Positions 7,850 to 17,676 of a DNA stretch of 27,646 nucleotides are shown in pieces. The position numbers and the translations under genes were made by a program. Position 1 is the first letter of the stretch; every line of letters starts with the position of its first letter. This DNA comes from Cymbomonas tetramitiformis. Lineage: Eukaryota > Chlorophyta > Pyramimonadophyceae > Pyramimonadales > Pyramimonadaceae. The notes beneath the pieces were generated by a model. It did not search any database. It was given only the letters and a program-made list of their open reading frames with translations, and had not been told where the DNA came from. The stretch covers positions 1 through 27,646 of the forward strand of contig LGRX02003642.1 of the NCBI GenBank assembly GCA_001247695.2. The letters run 5' to 3'.

Positions 7850-9967
7850 CTGAGGATATCCTCAATGAAGGCATGGCTCCTCTCATTGGCTGCATTCGAC
7901 TGTGGATGGTGTGAAGACGTCATAGACAATCTCGTACCAGTAGATTTCCACAGTGTTTGCCAGAATGTAGAGGTGAATCTGGGGTCTCGATCTGAGATGA
8001 TGTTCCTCGGAAGACCATGGAGCTTGAAGATATGCTGCATATATATTGAAGCAGTATGCTGAGCAGTCCAGGTCATGCTGAAGGGAATGAGATGACAGCG
8101 ATGAGAGAATTGGCACATTACCACAAATATACTGTCGTGCCCATTAGTGGTGATAGGCAGGTCAGTAATCCAGTCAAGAGATACATCAAGCCATTTTGTC
8201 TTAGGCACACAATATCGTATATGTGACTGCCCATAAGGTTTGTGTCGCCTCGTTTTCTGGCGTTGACAAACGGGACACTCCCGAATGTACTGGATGGCTG
8301 CCGTCGTCATTCCTGGCCAATAATATCGGCTACGCAATAGATGAAGCATGCGATTTTTGCCTACATGACCAGAAATAGTGGCTGAGTGGCACTCATGAAG
8401 GAGAATGTGGCGAAGCTGTGTGATTTCACCGTCATCTGTAGGGACCTTGGCTGTAGGTGGAATGTACAGCTGTCTGCCATATATGGTCTTGCGATAGATC
8501 AACCCCTGAATGAGCTCGAAGCTGCTGACTGACTGTGATGAAGTCGATGATGTCAGCTTAGCCAATATAGTTTGTGCAAATGTGTCACGATCATACTGGG
8601 ATATAATTATGTCGTGAAGCTGATGAGCTGATGAAGAAGATATAAGAGCAATGAATGCAGGATCTGTAGGTGGCATGACTGGAACCTCGGTGATGTCTAT
8701 GTGTTTCAGACAATCAGTGAGTTCAAAGAGTGTAGATATACGAGTGAGTGCGTCTGAAACCTTATTCTTCTCGCCAGAAATGTGCTCTATTCGGAAGTTG
8801 TACTCGGAGAGCTCATCCAACCACCTCGCCTGTTTTGGGCTTAGTGTGGATTTAGACTGGAAATAAACCAGTGGCTGATGATCTGAGCGTACAATAGTCT
8901 CAGGAGCTCCCAGCAAGATGTGGCGAAAGAATCGGAAGCCCTCCACAATGGCAAATAGCTCGATCTCAGGAATAGGCCAACGTCTCTGTGTATCGGAGAG
9001 AGTGACGCTGTGATAGCCACATGGCTTCATACCTTTTCCTTGGTCCTGTAGTACCACTTGACCAACGTGTGTGCCTGATCCATCGACCTCCATAATAGAT
9101 GGCAGTTTCTGATCTGGAAGCTGTAGTACTGGAGCATTGCAGATGGCATTTTTGAGGTTATCAAATGCTTTCTGCTGCTCAGATTCCCAGACAAACTCTG
9201 CGTTATCTTTAAGGAGACGATTGAGCGGCTCGGCAATCTTGGAAAATTTTGGTATGAATCTCCTAAATTGACCGACCATGCCCAAGAATGACCGAAGGGA
9301 TGACTTGCCATCTTTAGCCATACGGCGTAGAGGCTGCTTTCCAACGGTAGGACCATAAGACACCGGAGGCTGTATTGCCATGACTGCTCGGATTCGGTCT
9401 TCGATGATGGATAGGCCTGCTTCAGAGATGTGATGTCCGATAAAGTCTATGGATCTGACGAACAACTCCACCTTGGAAGGCCTGATGAAGAACTGGTGAT
9501 CTCTGCAACGCTGGAGGAACTGTCGGACATGACTCACGTGGCTGTCAAAGTCCGGACTGTACACAATAGTATCATCCATGAAAATGACAAGGAACCGATC
9601 GATGAAGTCCAAGAATGCCCGATTTCCTACACGTAGAGCTGTTGCAGGAGCATTGGTCAATCCGAAAGGCATAACTGTCCACTCATAGGAACCGTATCTG
9701 GTGCGAATAGCTGTTTTGTGAATGTCATCTGGATGTATAGGGATCTGATGGAAAAACTGATTGAAGTCAAATCTGCTAAACCATCGTGCACCTTTTAGCT
9801 GTTCAAGAAGGGTGTCGTGAGGTGGCAATGGATACGTGTCCTTAATTGTGATGTTATTAAGGGCTCGATAATCACAGCACATCCTCCACTTCCCACCTGG
9901 CTTAGGAGCGAAAATAATAGGACATCCATATGGAGATGATGACGGACGAAGGATATTTAATGATCTG
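7850..9967 (-). CDS. pol: Pol: reverse transcriptase, RNase H and integrase (exon 1)
   Basis: One long open frame, readable from about 9967 (LRPSSSPYGCP) with first ATG at 9882. Numbered from that ATG, RT has Asp39 (RFDFNQFFHQI), PFGLTNAPAT and the active site FMDD (101-104). RNase H has Asp267, Glu308, Asp334 and Asp377. Integrase has the zinc-binding His499, His506, Cys536 and Cys539, and catalytic Asp570, Asp631 and Glu667 with DD35E spacing. All catalytic residues are present, so this is the best preserved gene in the window. It copies the element RNA into DNA, degrades the RNA and inserts the product. The frame meets the protease frame at 9902-9967 through a shift plus an apparent loss of a few codons (RQIIKY directly before LRPSS). 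It continues after the intron into 7028-7759. Confidence 0.92.
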
Positions 9968-11440
9968 TCGTTTGAGCTCTTCCATTATGGGCACTGGTAT
10001 GGTACGAACTGGCTGTGATGGCGGCTTGTGCCCAGGTTCAATGTTGATTCGATGATAACCACCTTCAAACCGTTCTGGCCTATGACCAGCTGAAAGATCC
10101 TCCTGGAATATGTCTGAAAAGTCTTCCCTCATCTGATCACGTGCTGCTGTGACCTTTGGGTCTTCCATAGTGGTGTCTGAGTCTGCTGCTGCGAAGACCA
10201 GTTCACCATCGACCTCTGAGAGAAAGAAGAGATAAGCTACGGCTTCTTCAGCCGACCCACTGGATCGAATACGACGTAGGTGCTTTCTCATGGTGGTGGC
10301 ACTGACCAATTCCATTTCAGGAAGGCCATCTGAGCCTGGAGTCTGTTCAACTCTGGATAATACTGTGCGAACACTGGAGCCTGATGAGTGCTTCCTAGTG
10401 ATCGTCAGATTTTTGGACTGGAAGTCAATGTGTGGATTTCTCCTCTCCAACCAATCTTGACCCAGGATGACAGTGAAGGGTTTCATGTCAATGATGTAGA
10501 AATCCTCTGTGTCCTTATACTTACCCAGCGTGAATGTAGCATTAGGAAGATAGGATGTGCAGGGTACAGTAAACACTCAGTATTAAGGAATTCACCGTTA
10601 AGGAATCAGCCAGCGTTTGGGGTCACGATTTTAGTGATTTGGCTGGCTGGACCAAAAAAAATAAGGAAGAGGTCCGAAATAAGGAAGGCCGTCGCTGGTT
10701 GACATGCTTTCGGCAATCTTAAAATAAGGAATTGACGCTGGCATAGCTTGACGCGGTGCACATGGCTAATTATTGCACATGGCATTAGGCAATTGCAGGC
10801 AGTTCTTCGTAGTGAGACTGTGATAGTATGCCGTCCGTCATGTCCGTGTGAAGCTCTCTAAGCTGTTGCCTACTCGCTGGGTCCATTTTATCACTTCGAA
10901 AAATCAGCACACAGTTTTCTCGAAAATTTCAGTTTGTAAGGCTGAGGAAGATAACGAATGGCGCTGGCTGGCTCATGAATCGCGTTCCTTCTAATGAACG
11001 AATTCATTAGCACGCTGGCGCTGGCGGGGGGGGGTCACGATTTTAGTGATTTGGCTGGCTGGAGCAAGATCTCTGTTTCATTAAATATGAGTGTCTACTG
11101 TAGTTGGCTTCCTCCAGCCAATCCCACTGAGAATGACGAGGAATCTGTGGGTGCTATACCAAGCTGAGCAGCGAACTGTCAGTCGATGAAAGACGATGTA
11201 GCTCCTGGATCGACCAATATGTGAGTACTCTGTCCATACACTTTCCCTTTGTACAACAACAGCTTCTTCTGTGATTTCAGCTGTGCTGTCTGAGACTGCA
11301 TCTGTGCGATGTGCTCTGAGGGAGTGTCCATCTGCTGAAACTGTAATGTCAGATTGGAAAGGACTTCTTCTGAGATACTCTCAACCCGGCCACTTGCTTC
11401 AGTGGCATCTTCAGGCTGATTTACCTTGGGGGTGCTCTCA
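9902..11440 (-). pseudogene. pro: Retroviral-type aspartic protease, split by an insertion
   Basis: The frame from about 11440 reads a linker (VNQPEDATEASGRVES...) and then the protease core THILVDPGATSSFID. The catalytic DSG triad is DPG here (codons at 11203-11211), and a TGA follows the core (11179-11181). A 534-bp MITE (10567-11100) interrupts the gene. On its other side the frame resumes as PCTSYLPNATFTLGKY and runs through VILGQDWLERRNP, a typical retropepsin C-terminal motif, and a linker to RT, ending at 9902. Dropping the MITE and one TA copy leaves the two halves in the same frame. The protease would release Gag and Pol products from the polyprotein. The altered triad and the stop make this copy inactive. 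Confidence 0.82.
10567..11100. mobile_element. pogo/Tc1-mariner-like MITE
   Basis: A 534-bp element flanked by TA (10565-10566 and 11101-11102). Its inverted ends are CAGTAAACACTCAGTATTAA and, on the other strand, CAGTAGACACTCATATTTAA. TA duplication and CAGTA ends are typical of pogo-like Tc1/mariner elements. A 31-bp direct repeat containing the hairpin TCACGATTTTAGTGA lies near each end (from 10620 and from 11033). It has no transposase frame. It sits inside the protease gene. Confidence 0.85.
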
Positions 11441-12226
11441 ACACTGGTAGCTGTGCAGTACCCTGAGAGTTTCCCTGAGGAGCTGGAGCTGAAGCTGGAA
11501 TTGGAGCTGGAGCTGCAACTGCTGCATTGATGCTGTGCCGACTCTTTAGCTCCTTAATCAGGGTGTTGATTGTATTGATGAGTTTGCAGGACTCATTCTT
11601 AGCACCCTGATTCTGTTGCTGCTGTCTCCTGAAAGGATTCTGAGCTGGAGGCTTGCCTTGTATGGCTTTTCCATCTGGGGTCCTGGTGGAGAAACAATCC
11701 TTTGTGGCGTGATTGGTACGACCACGACGTTGGCAAGGCTGAGGAGGATTTGGTGCTGCTCCTTTTCCTTTCCCTTTACCTTTGCCTTTTCCACCTTTCC
11801 CTTTGCTCCGATTCTGATTGGCATTTGGGTTCTGATTGCCATTCTGACTCTGATTCCAGTTCCTATTGGATCTGTCATATGGCTTTCTGCCACGCCCCTT
11901 GTCCTTCTCCTTTCTGATTGGGCCTCCTGATGACTGCTCCTTCTGCCCCCGATAGTGTAGGGTCTCTGACTGCTTCGAATGAACAACGTAATTCAAGTCG
12001 AGCAGTATCTGTGTGATTTGTGACCACGACAGATTATTCCTTTCATTCTCTGTTAGGAATCGCAGGTGGAACTGTTTGCGGAGATCAGGATCCATGCTGT
12101 TGACAAATCTGTCCTTTATCAACACATCGTCCAGATCAACTGCTGCTAGTGCAGCCAGTGACGTGAACGTGCGTAAATAATCTGAGAAAGTCTGGTTCCC
12201 TTGATGCAGCGCCATTACTGTAGGTG
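11421..12226 (-). pseudogene. gag: Gag, C-terminal part with zinc knuckle
   Basis: About 264 residues continuing Gag after a frameshift. A capsid-like helical part (FSDYLRTFTSLAALA, MDPDLRKQFHLRFL) is followed by a Gln/Asn-rich stretch and a run of Gly-Lys pairs (about 139-152). A zinc knuckle follows in which the second Cys is Arg: Cys161, Arg164, His169, Cys174 in place of CCHC. A Pro/Ala-rich tail ends at 11421. The Lys-rich and knuckle parts normally bind the element RNA during particle assembly. The protease frame continues in the -1 frame just before this stop (around ACCCCCAAGG), which could be a programmed shift or a lesion. The ATG at 12215 is internal, not the real start. Confidence 0.85.
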
Positions 12227-12817
12227 TTTCTTGGCCACTGATCTTTTATGGGGGTTGCCAAACTGACTGAGGAAAATCCTTCTGACCTTCTCATATGTGG
12301 CACCTGGTTGTTTTGCCACGACCTGGAAATAATGTCGGTCATTGTTTTGGATGAGCGTCAGGAATACTGTGATCAGGTCCTTGTCTGGAACTCCTGGATA
12401 CGTGAATTGAAAGTATCTATCCACGGTTTCCAACCAAATCTCTGCGTCCTGTCCTGATTTAAATTCCCTAGGTAGTGTCATTTTCACCTTTGGAACTAAA
12501 GTGGGTGGAGTTGGTGCTGGTACAGAATCATCATCAGGATCTGTGAAAACTATTGGAGCATTATCTGCTGTATACTCATCGTCTGGTTCCTGTGGTTCAT
12601 TCTCAGGATCCCTATATCTGCTCATATCGGGCCTCATGCGACTGATATTGTCGAAGTACCCTATCTGGTCGAATCTGGTCTGGGTGTTGTCATAACCAGC
12701 GAGCCACTTGGGGATCTTGAATCGACTGTATGCATCGTAGGAACCTAAGATGTCAAAGAACCATGTTGACGGATCTGCATTGATGGCTGGGATTTCTGGT
12801 TCTTCCTCTTCTGCCAT
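12215..12817 (-). pseudogene. gag: Gag, N-terminal part
   Basis: About 200 residues from the ATG at 12817, preceded by an A-rich leader, down to a stop at 12215. It starts with an acidic head (MAEEEEPEIP), then a Pro-rich linker and the retrotransposon Gag capsid N-terminal pattern (FKSGQDAEIWLETVDRYF, ITVFLTLIQNNDRHYF, YEKVRRIFLSQFG). The family's capsid continues directly in the next frame (MALHQGNQTFSDYL), so a one-base lesion near 12220-12228 splits the gene. Gag forms the particle in which reverse transcription occurs. This start is the first ATG after the long leader. Confidence 0.85.
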
Positions 12818-12983
12818 CTAAAAAAAAAAACACAACACCAAAGATGCCTTCAGCTAACTGAGTGTGTGTGTTGGTATACATATATGGTATATATATCTAT
12901 GTTATATACATATAGTATATCTGTATGTTATATACATGTAGTATATCTGTACATTATAATGAGGTGATGTATATATATATATC
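12818..12983. repeat. AT-rich microsatellite upstream of gag
   Basis: Imperfect TATATACATATAG-type repeats (12880-12980) and an A10 run stand directly before the gag start. Homology between the two retrotransposon copies stops at about 12980, at the junction with this repeat. Confidence 0.7.
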
Positions 12984-13084
12984 CACCTTCTTCCCCCCTC
13001 AAGGAAGTGTGAATACATAGGCAGTTGTCAGTTGCCTTTATACCTCATGATATAGCATGCAATCCTTATAGGAAGCAGCTGTTA

Positions 13085-13171
13085 CAGTTTTAGGGTTGCA
13101 GCCCTACAGTCTTTGGGTTGTAGCCGTGCAGTTTTTGGGTTGTTGCCCTACAGTTCTTGGGTTGTTGCCCG
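13085..13171 (-). repeat. Four tandem 22-bp repeats
   Basis: Units start at 13085, 13107, 13129 and 13151. Each reads CAGT, then TTTTGGGTTG with variants, then NAGCCCTA or NTGCCCTA. The plus copy has two units at 20505-20548. Scattered single copies occur elsewhere in noncoding parts of both retrotransposons. Confidence 0.85.
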
Positions 13172-16036
13172 AAATTTTGTCATGTCTGTGCTGATTTCAG
13201 CATGACATATATGCCAAACACGAAGTGTTTCCTATTATATAGGTGGCATTTAGGGTATGTAACGTTACAGTGACCCTTATCTCCCACAGTGATATTAGGG
13301 TGTTACTTGCCATCAGTAACCCTAAAATATGTTAAATTAAAGCAGTAAAAACATTTTGCAAAGATATTTAAGCAAAACTGCATTTAATTTTTTACTGTGT
13401 GTCACGTGGTTTTTAGGAGGTATGTTACACCCCTGTAAATGTACACGTGAATTTAGGGAGTATTAGGGCGTTACGTATGCTGTACTATTTTGGGCATATT
13501 TTTCAATAGCCATCAAAATAGGATAACGAAAAAAATGAAACCGAAATTTTCATTTTCAGATCTAACGTATTTATTTTTTATGTATTTCAGTACAGCAACT
13601 CTGTATACCCCTAGATATTACACACCTGATATTTAGGGTGTTACAAGAGATATGACCATGGTCATTATGTTTTTCTGATACCTTAATAGGTATAAAATCA
13701 TAATTTGAAATAAAATGGGGTCGGAATTTCAGTTTTGAAATTTATCGCCAACGATTTCTACCCATTTTTCACCTTTTTTGGCCATTTGATTATATACCTC
13801 GGTAATATATCTCGGTGTGTGTGGAAGTTGCAAGTTACAGAACTAATGCAACTTATCTCACCTTTGCACATGGTATTTTTCATGGCATAATAGTGAAAAT
13901 ATCTGATGGTCAACATCTGTGGTTGATCATAAATATGGGTTTTACTGATTTGAAACCCATGGAAGTTGGTTCACTTCCTGATGATTTATTAGGTGTATCA
14001 ACTGTAAGCGGATTAACCACTTAAGTGATAAAATGAAATATTTGGCCATATGGCTGTGCACTGAGAGCATATCAAAGTGATATCTCTAGATTCCAAATAT
14101 ATCAGGACACAGCTTGATAATAATCTAAGCAGTTCAACACAACACAATGTGTGTGTGTGTGTGTCCACAACAACCTCTGTCAGTTCAATATAGAAGTACT
14201 GATCTGAGTATGTACATGCTTATTGTGCTGATCATTACTGAATCAATTGTCACAATGCAGTACAGTATGGTTGTTGTTCTTGCTCCGGCGATGATATGTA
14301 GGACGTGTGAACAATGCTCAGCAGTGACCAGCTGCTATATGAGCATTGTATGATGCCTTCGGGTCTGGAGATTTCTCCATCCAGCCCTACAGCATGTTGG
14401 ATTATTCTGTCCCCATCTATCGCCATCACTTGACATCCAGCTGTTATCGTGATCAAACTGGATGGTACTATGTATCATGTATTGATATGATTATTGATTA
14501 TTGCACTTTCGAGTCAGTGCATTATCAATCTACATAGTAGTGTCAGTGATAATTTATTACACTTGTGAATCAGTGTAAGGTCATATATTTAATAATACAT
14601 AAGTGATGCATAAGTGTAGTGACTTATTTAAGCAGTGACTTATGTTCATGTACTTGCTGATTGTGTACATGTAAGTGTGTGTGGAATTGTTCACTATACA
14701 CACTTGTATGCAGGTGATTTCTGGTATTACAACATACCAAGATGATTTATCATGCAGGATGATCTGTATACCAAGTACTGAATAAATCTAACATGATATA
14801 TATATCAGCTTAGTGGTTATTGTAATCCTGCATACTCGCATTTACAGTAATGAGTTGCTTGGTTTATTTTACATGTAGTTCCGGTGAGCATTCCATTCAG
14901 TGATCCACCATAGAACGAACATGCTCATCCCAAATCCTTCGTCTGAGCATGTCGAGCTAATTATGGTGTTAAGATCACCTTCAGGCACCTTACACTTACA
15001 TGGGTTCCAATATAGCTTACATGCACTGCAGTATGCTTTGTGCAATGTATGATGTATTGTGATGTGATGCTATATGTCCCAGTTGTTATCGTGATCAAAC
15101 TGGTTTGTACATTACAGCTGTTATCGTGGTCAAGCTGTATGGATAATGCATGCACAATTCACAGTGATGCAGTCACTCAGTATAATAATGTACATGTGGT
15201 GTAATGCACATCTGCTGCATGCATTCAGTATATACTCAATGAAGGTGTATACTGCAAGTATATGTGTGTATGTGTGTGGTGCTGTAGTCATTATAATCTC
15301 CACATACTCAATAATGCACACTATGATGTTGCTGCAGAGTATTCAATGATCTGTCATGTTGAGCGTGTATGTGTGTGTAAGCTACTCACACGACATGTAT
15401 GCAGTTCACACTCATGATTGCAGGTTAGTATACGAATCTGACAGTGAATAGATTATAATATCTCAGCAAACATCAGAGTATTATATGGCATGCTGCAATA
15501 TACTGTCATCATGCGTCCGTTCATGATTATCCCAGTACTGTAAGTATACACATATTCTGTAAAGGATATCGTGACGCGCGCAGATGATGCATCCGTGATT
15601 ATTGCAACTATCGATAATGACGGTGTGTTGATGACATTTTGCATACTGACATCGTCATCAAAAAACTGCAAAATAATTGTCGTGCACAGTAAGCGATTTA
15701 TTGCGATCATGAAAATCGCGATGGTGCGCGCTGCTGATAATAAGCACATCTTGTCGCAGTATGTATAGCACATGATACGAGTGCTATTTTTCGCGCGGAT
15801 AATGATTCCGCTGATGATTTTTGTGTCCGCGTCTCTTACTGCGGATTTCGTACAGCTGCGAATCGTATCTGCGCGTACACGTGATCGCTGCGCATATGTA
15901 TGCCGCATGCACACCTTTTCGCGCTGTATAGGTGACGATCAGCTGCGATGTACGATTTGCGATTGTGTATGTGACGATATATCCTCGCGCACAATTTTCG
16001 CTTATGCAGCGGTCAGTATATGCAGTATATCGGTAT

Positions 16037-16752
16037 CAAGGTTGTCAATCAGATAAAAATCAGACTGATATCAGATCTGATCGGTCTGATCTGATATGAT
16101 ACCTCTGATACCTCTGATTCGTCTGATCGTGGGAGGCACGGGAACATATGGGTGCCTGAAGGGACTATTTTGGGGACATTTTGGACAATATTTACCCATA
16201 TTCAAACGTCACATCTGATATTTTACATCGGCGCACTCTAAGAATCCGATTCATCGATGAAATATTGGCGGTTATCGATAAATTATCGACGATTATCGCA
16301 TAATGTCGATATTTATCATTAAAACATGAAGGTATCGACACACATCGATAAATCATCGACCATTGTGGGCTGTAAGGACACACTCGAAAGCATGTTCGCG
16401 AAAAGCGAACAGAATAGTGTCGATATTTTATCGATATATGTCGATGATTTATCGATATATGTCGACTCATAAATACGTTTATCGGTAAACATCGATATCT
16501 TATCGGCAAACTACGAAATTTTATCGACACATGTCAATATCCATCGACAAAATCGAAATGTTATCGATCAACATCGATAATTTATCGAAATATTCCCCGT
16601 ACCAACGAATGAGTATTCCATTTCGTTACGGTATCACTCGACATATGATCGTTACTACCCGTCTGATTTCCGTCTGATTCTGATCTGATTCTGATCTGAT
16701 CTGATCCGATCTGATCTGATCTGATTCTGATTATGTCTGATTGACAACCTTG
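16037..16752. mobile_element. hAT-like MITE with ATCGA array
   Basis: A 716-bp element with perfect inverted ends CAAGGTTGTCAATCAGA and an 8-bp duplication ATCGGTAT (16029-16036 and 16753-16760). This fits the hAT pattern nTnnnnAn and the CA-G start. Arrays of TCTGAT / ATCAGA lie inside both ends (16055-16130 and 16661-16740), as expected for subterminal transposase-binding repeats. The centre, 16250-16590, contains about 18 ATCGA or TCGAT words. There is no transposase gene. It interrupts the leader of the minus copy and is absent from the plus copy. Confidence 0.88.
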
Positions 16753-16865
16753 ATCGGTATTTGTGCGATTGCGACGCCAGATGTTATTCGCGCTGCGCAA
16801 CCTGCATACACAAAATATTCGATATCTATACTGCACTCACACTAGAGTTCTCGTTCTCGCCTTGA

Positions 16866-16878
16866 CGATCGAATACCA
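16866..16878 (-). promoter_or_regulatory. Primer-binding site, minus copy
   Basis: Two bases after the LTR end, the minus strand reads TGGTATTCGATCG, starting with the TGG that pairs with a tRNA CCA end. It matches the other copy's PBS for eight bases and then lacks about four, so it is probably damaged. Confidence 0.65.
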
Positions 16879-16880
16879 AC

Positions 16881-17035
16881 TGTTAAGGTCTCACAGCGAG
16901 CCTTAAGATATATATGATATGATAAGATAGCACGGATGTTATTGAACAGTAACAACGCGTGCAATGTAAGAGCGGGTGATGAGTGCAGACTTCGTCCGAA
17001 GATACTGCTGTAGCACAACGCTACCTCATCTATAC
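16881..17035 (-). repeat. 5' LTR fragment of the minus copy (interrupted)
   Basis: 155 bp equal to 4692-4846 of the 3' LTR, with two substitutions and no indel. It ends in TATAC, directly followed by the first base of a complete LTR in the opposite direction. About 440 bp of this LTR are missing here. Confidence 0.88.
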
Positions 17036-17656
17036 TGTCAGGGTCATGACCGATGACATATGTATCATACATGTCATACGTGTCATACCTGTCAGACATG
17101 TCATACCATGTCATGTCATGTCGAATCGTGTCATATATTATTATGACAGTCGGTCGTGTCATATATTATTATGACAGTCGGTCGTGTCATATATTATTAT
17201 GACAGTCGTCAGTACGGTCGACCATGACTGTACAGGTCGCCAGATGATAATGTCACATCATCTGTCATTATTCAAGGAAAGACTTGAATGACCTTGTCAT
17301 CGAGAGTTCGTACGTCGAACTCGAAGATGACAAAGCAAGATACATCTTGAAGTAACAAACAGGAACCATCTTTGCTTTAAGCATGTGCGGAACACGCATG
17401 CACAGTATGAACGAACTATTCGTTATCACAATACTGGTCGTTCAACCTACGTCTCGGGTTCACAACCCAATGGCGGTACTATCTATGATGATAGGAGACG
17501 TATGGTATAAGATGAGGAAACGTTGGGCTTCAAGCAGATCTTCACTCAGAGACTGCACTCATCACCCGCTATATCTTACACTTGCGTTGCTGTCCAACGA
17601 CGCAGTGTTTACTTGTATATTGTATAATATTGTGGGCTCACTTATCAGCCGTAACA
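17036..17656 (+). repeat. 5' LTR of the plus copy
   Basis: 621 bp, TGTCAGGGTCATGACC to CGTAACA. It contains three tandem copies of a 28-bp unit (17127-17210) beginning CGTGTCATATATTATTATGA. Its outer part is clearly diverged from the minus copy's LTR (for example CAGCCGTAACA against AGACCTTAACA), so the two copies belong to different subfamilies. Over the 103 bp visible of its partner at 27544 there are two substitutions and one missing 9-bp unit. Confidence 0.87.
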
Positions 17657-17659
17657 TAA

Positions 17660-17676
17660 TGGTATTCTCCGACTCG
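17660..17676 (+). promoter_or_regulatory. Primer-binding site, plus copy
   Basis: TGGTATTCTCCGACTCG begins three bases after the LTR end. It would pair with a tRNA 3' end CGAGTCGGAGAATACCA. I cannot name the tRNA. Confidence 0.72.

Larger units (their letters stand above)
12984..16865 (-). repeat. Long noncoding 5' leader of the minus copy
   Basis: About 3.2 kb of noncoding sequence (excluding the MITE at 16037-16752) lies between PBS and gag. It is the inverted counterpart of 17677-20661, roughly 80 percent identical in the stretches I aligned. It contains four tandem 22-bp units at 13085-13171 (GGGTTGCAGCCC type), a (GT)n tract at 14147-14163, and three stem-loops of the form CAGYTGTTATCGTGRTCAA at 14437, 15079 and 15113. 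A highly conserved block at 14352-14400 contains the small inverted word CTGGAGAT..TCTCCATCCAG. I find no credible gene; the frames at 15453-16056 have no recognisable motif and are not conserved as protein. Confidence 0.75.
4692..17035 (-). mobile_element. Minus-strand chromovirus-like Ty3/gypsy retrotransposon
   Basis: The order on the minus strand is: 5' LTR fragment (16881-17035), PBS (16866-16878), leader to 12818, gag, protease, RT, RNase H, integrase, chromodomain (to 7028), 3' noncoding region, PPT (5288-5300) and 3' LTR (4692-5287). RNase H before integrase, plus a C-terminal chromodomain, places it in the Ty3/gypsy chromovirus group. Its 5' LTR stops at 17035 where a second copy begins in the opposite direction. 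The 155 bp shared by its two LTRs differ at only two positions, so its insertion is recent. Three small inverted-repeat elements lie within it (6330-6975, 10567-11100, 16037-16752). Its genes carry several frameshifts, so this copy is probably inactive. Confidence 0.88.

Noticed and set aside
15453..16056. Overlapping frames on both strands in the GC-richer part of the leader
   Set aside because: No protein motif, and the inverted counterpart at 17680-18302 does not keep the frames.
16250..16590. CRISPR-like array of ATCGA words
   Set aside because: Spacing is irregular, the words are 5-9 bp, and the block is inside a hAT-like MITE in a eukaryotic setting.
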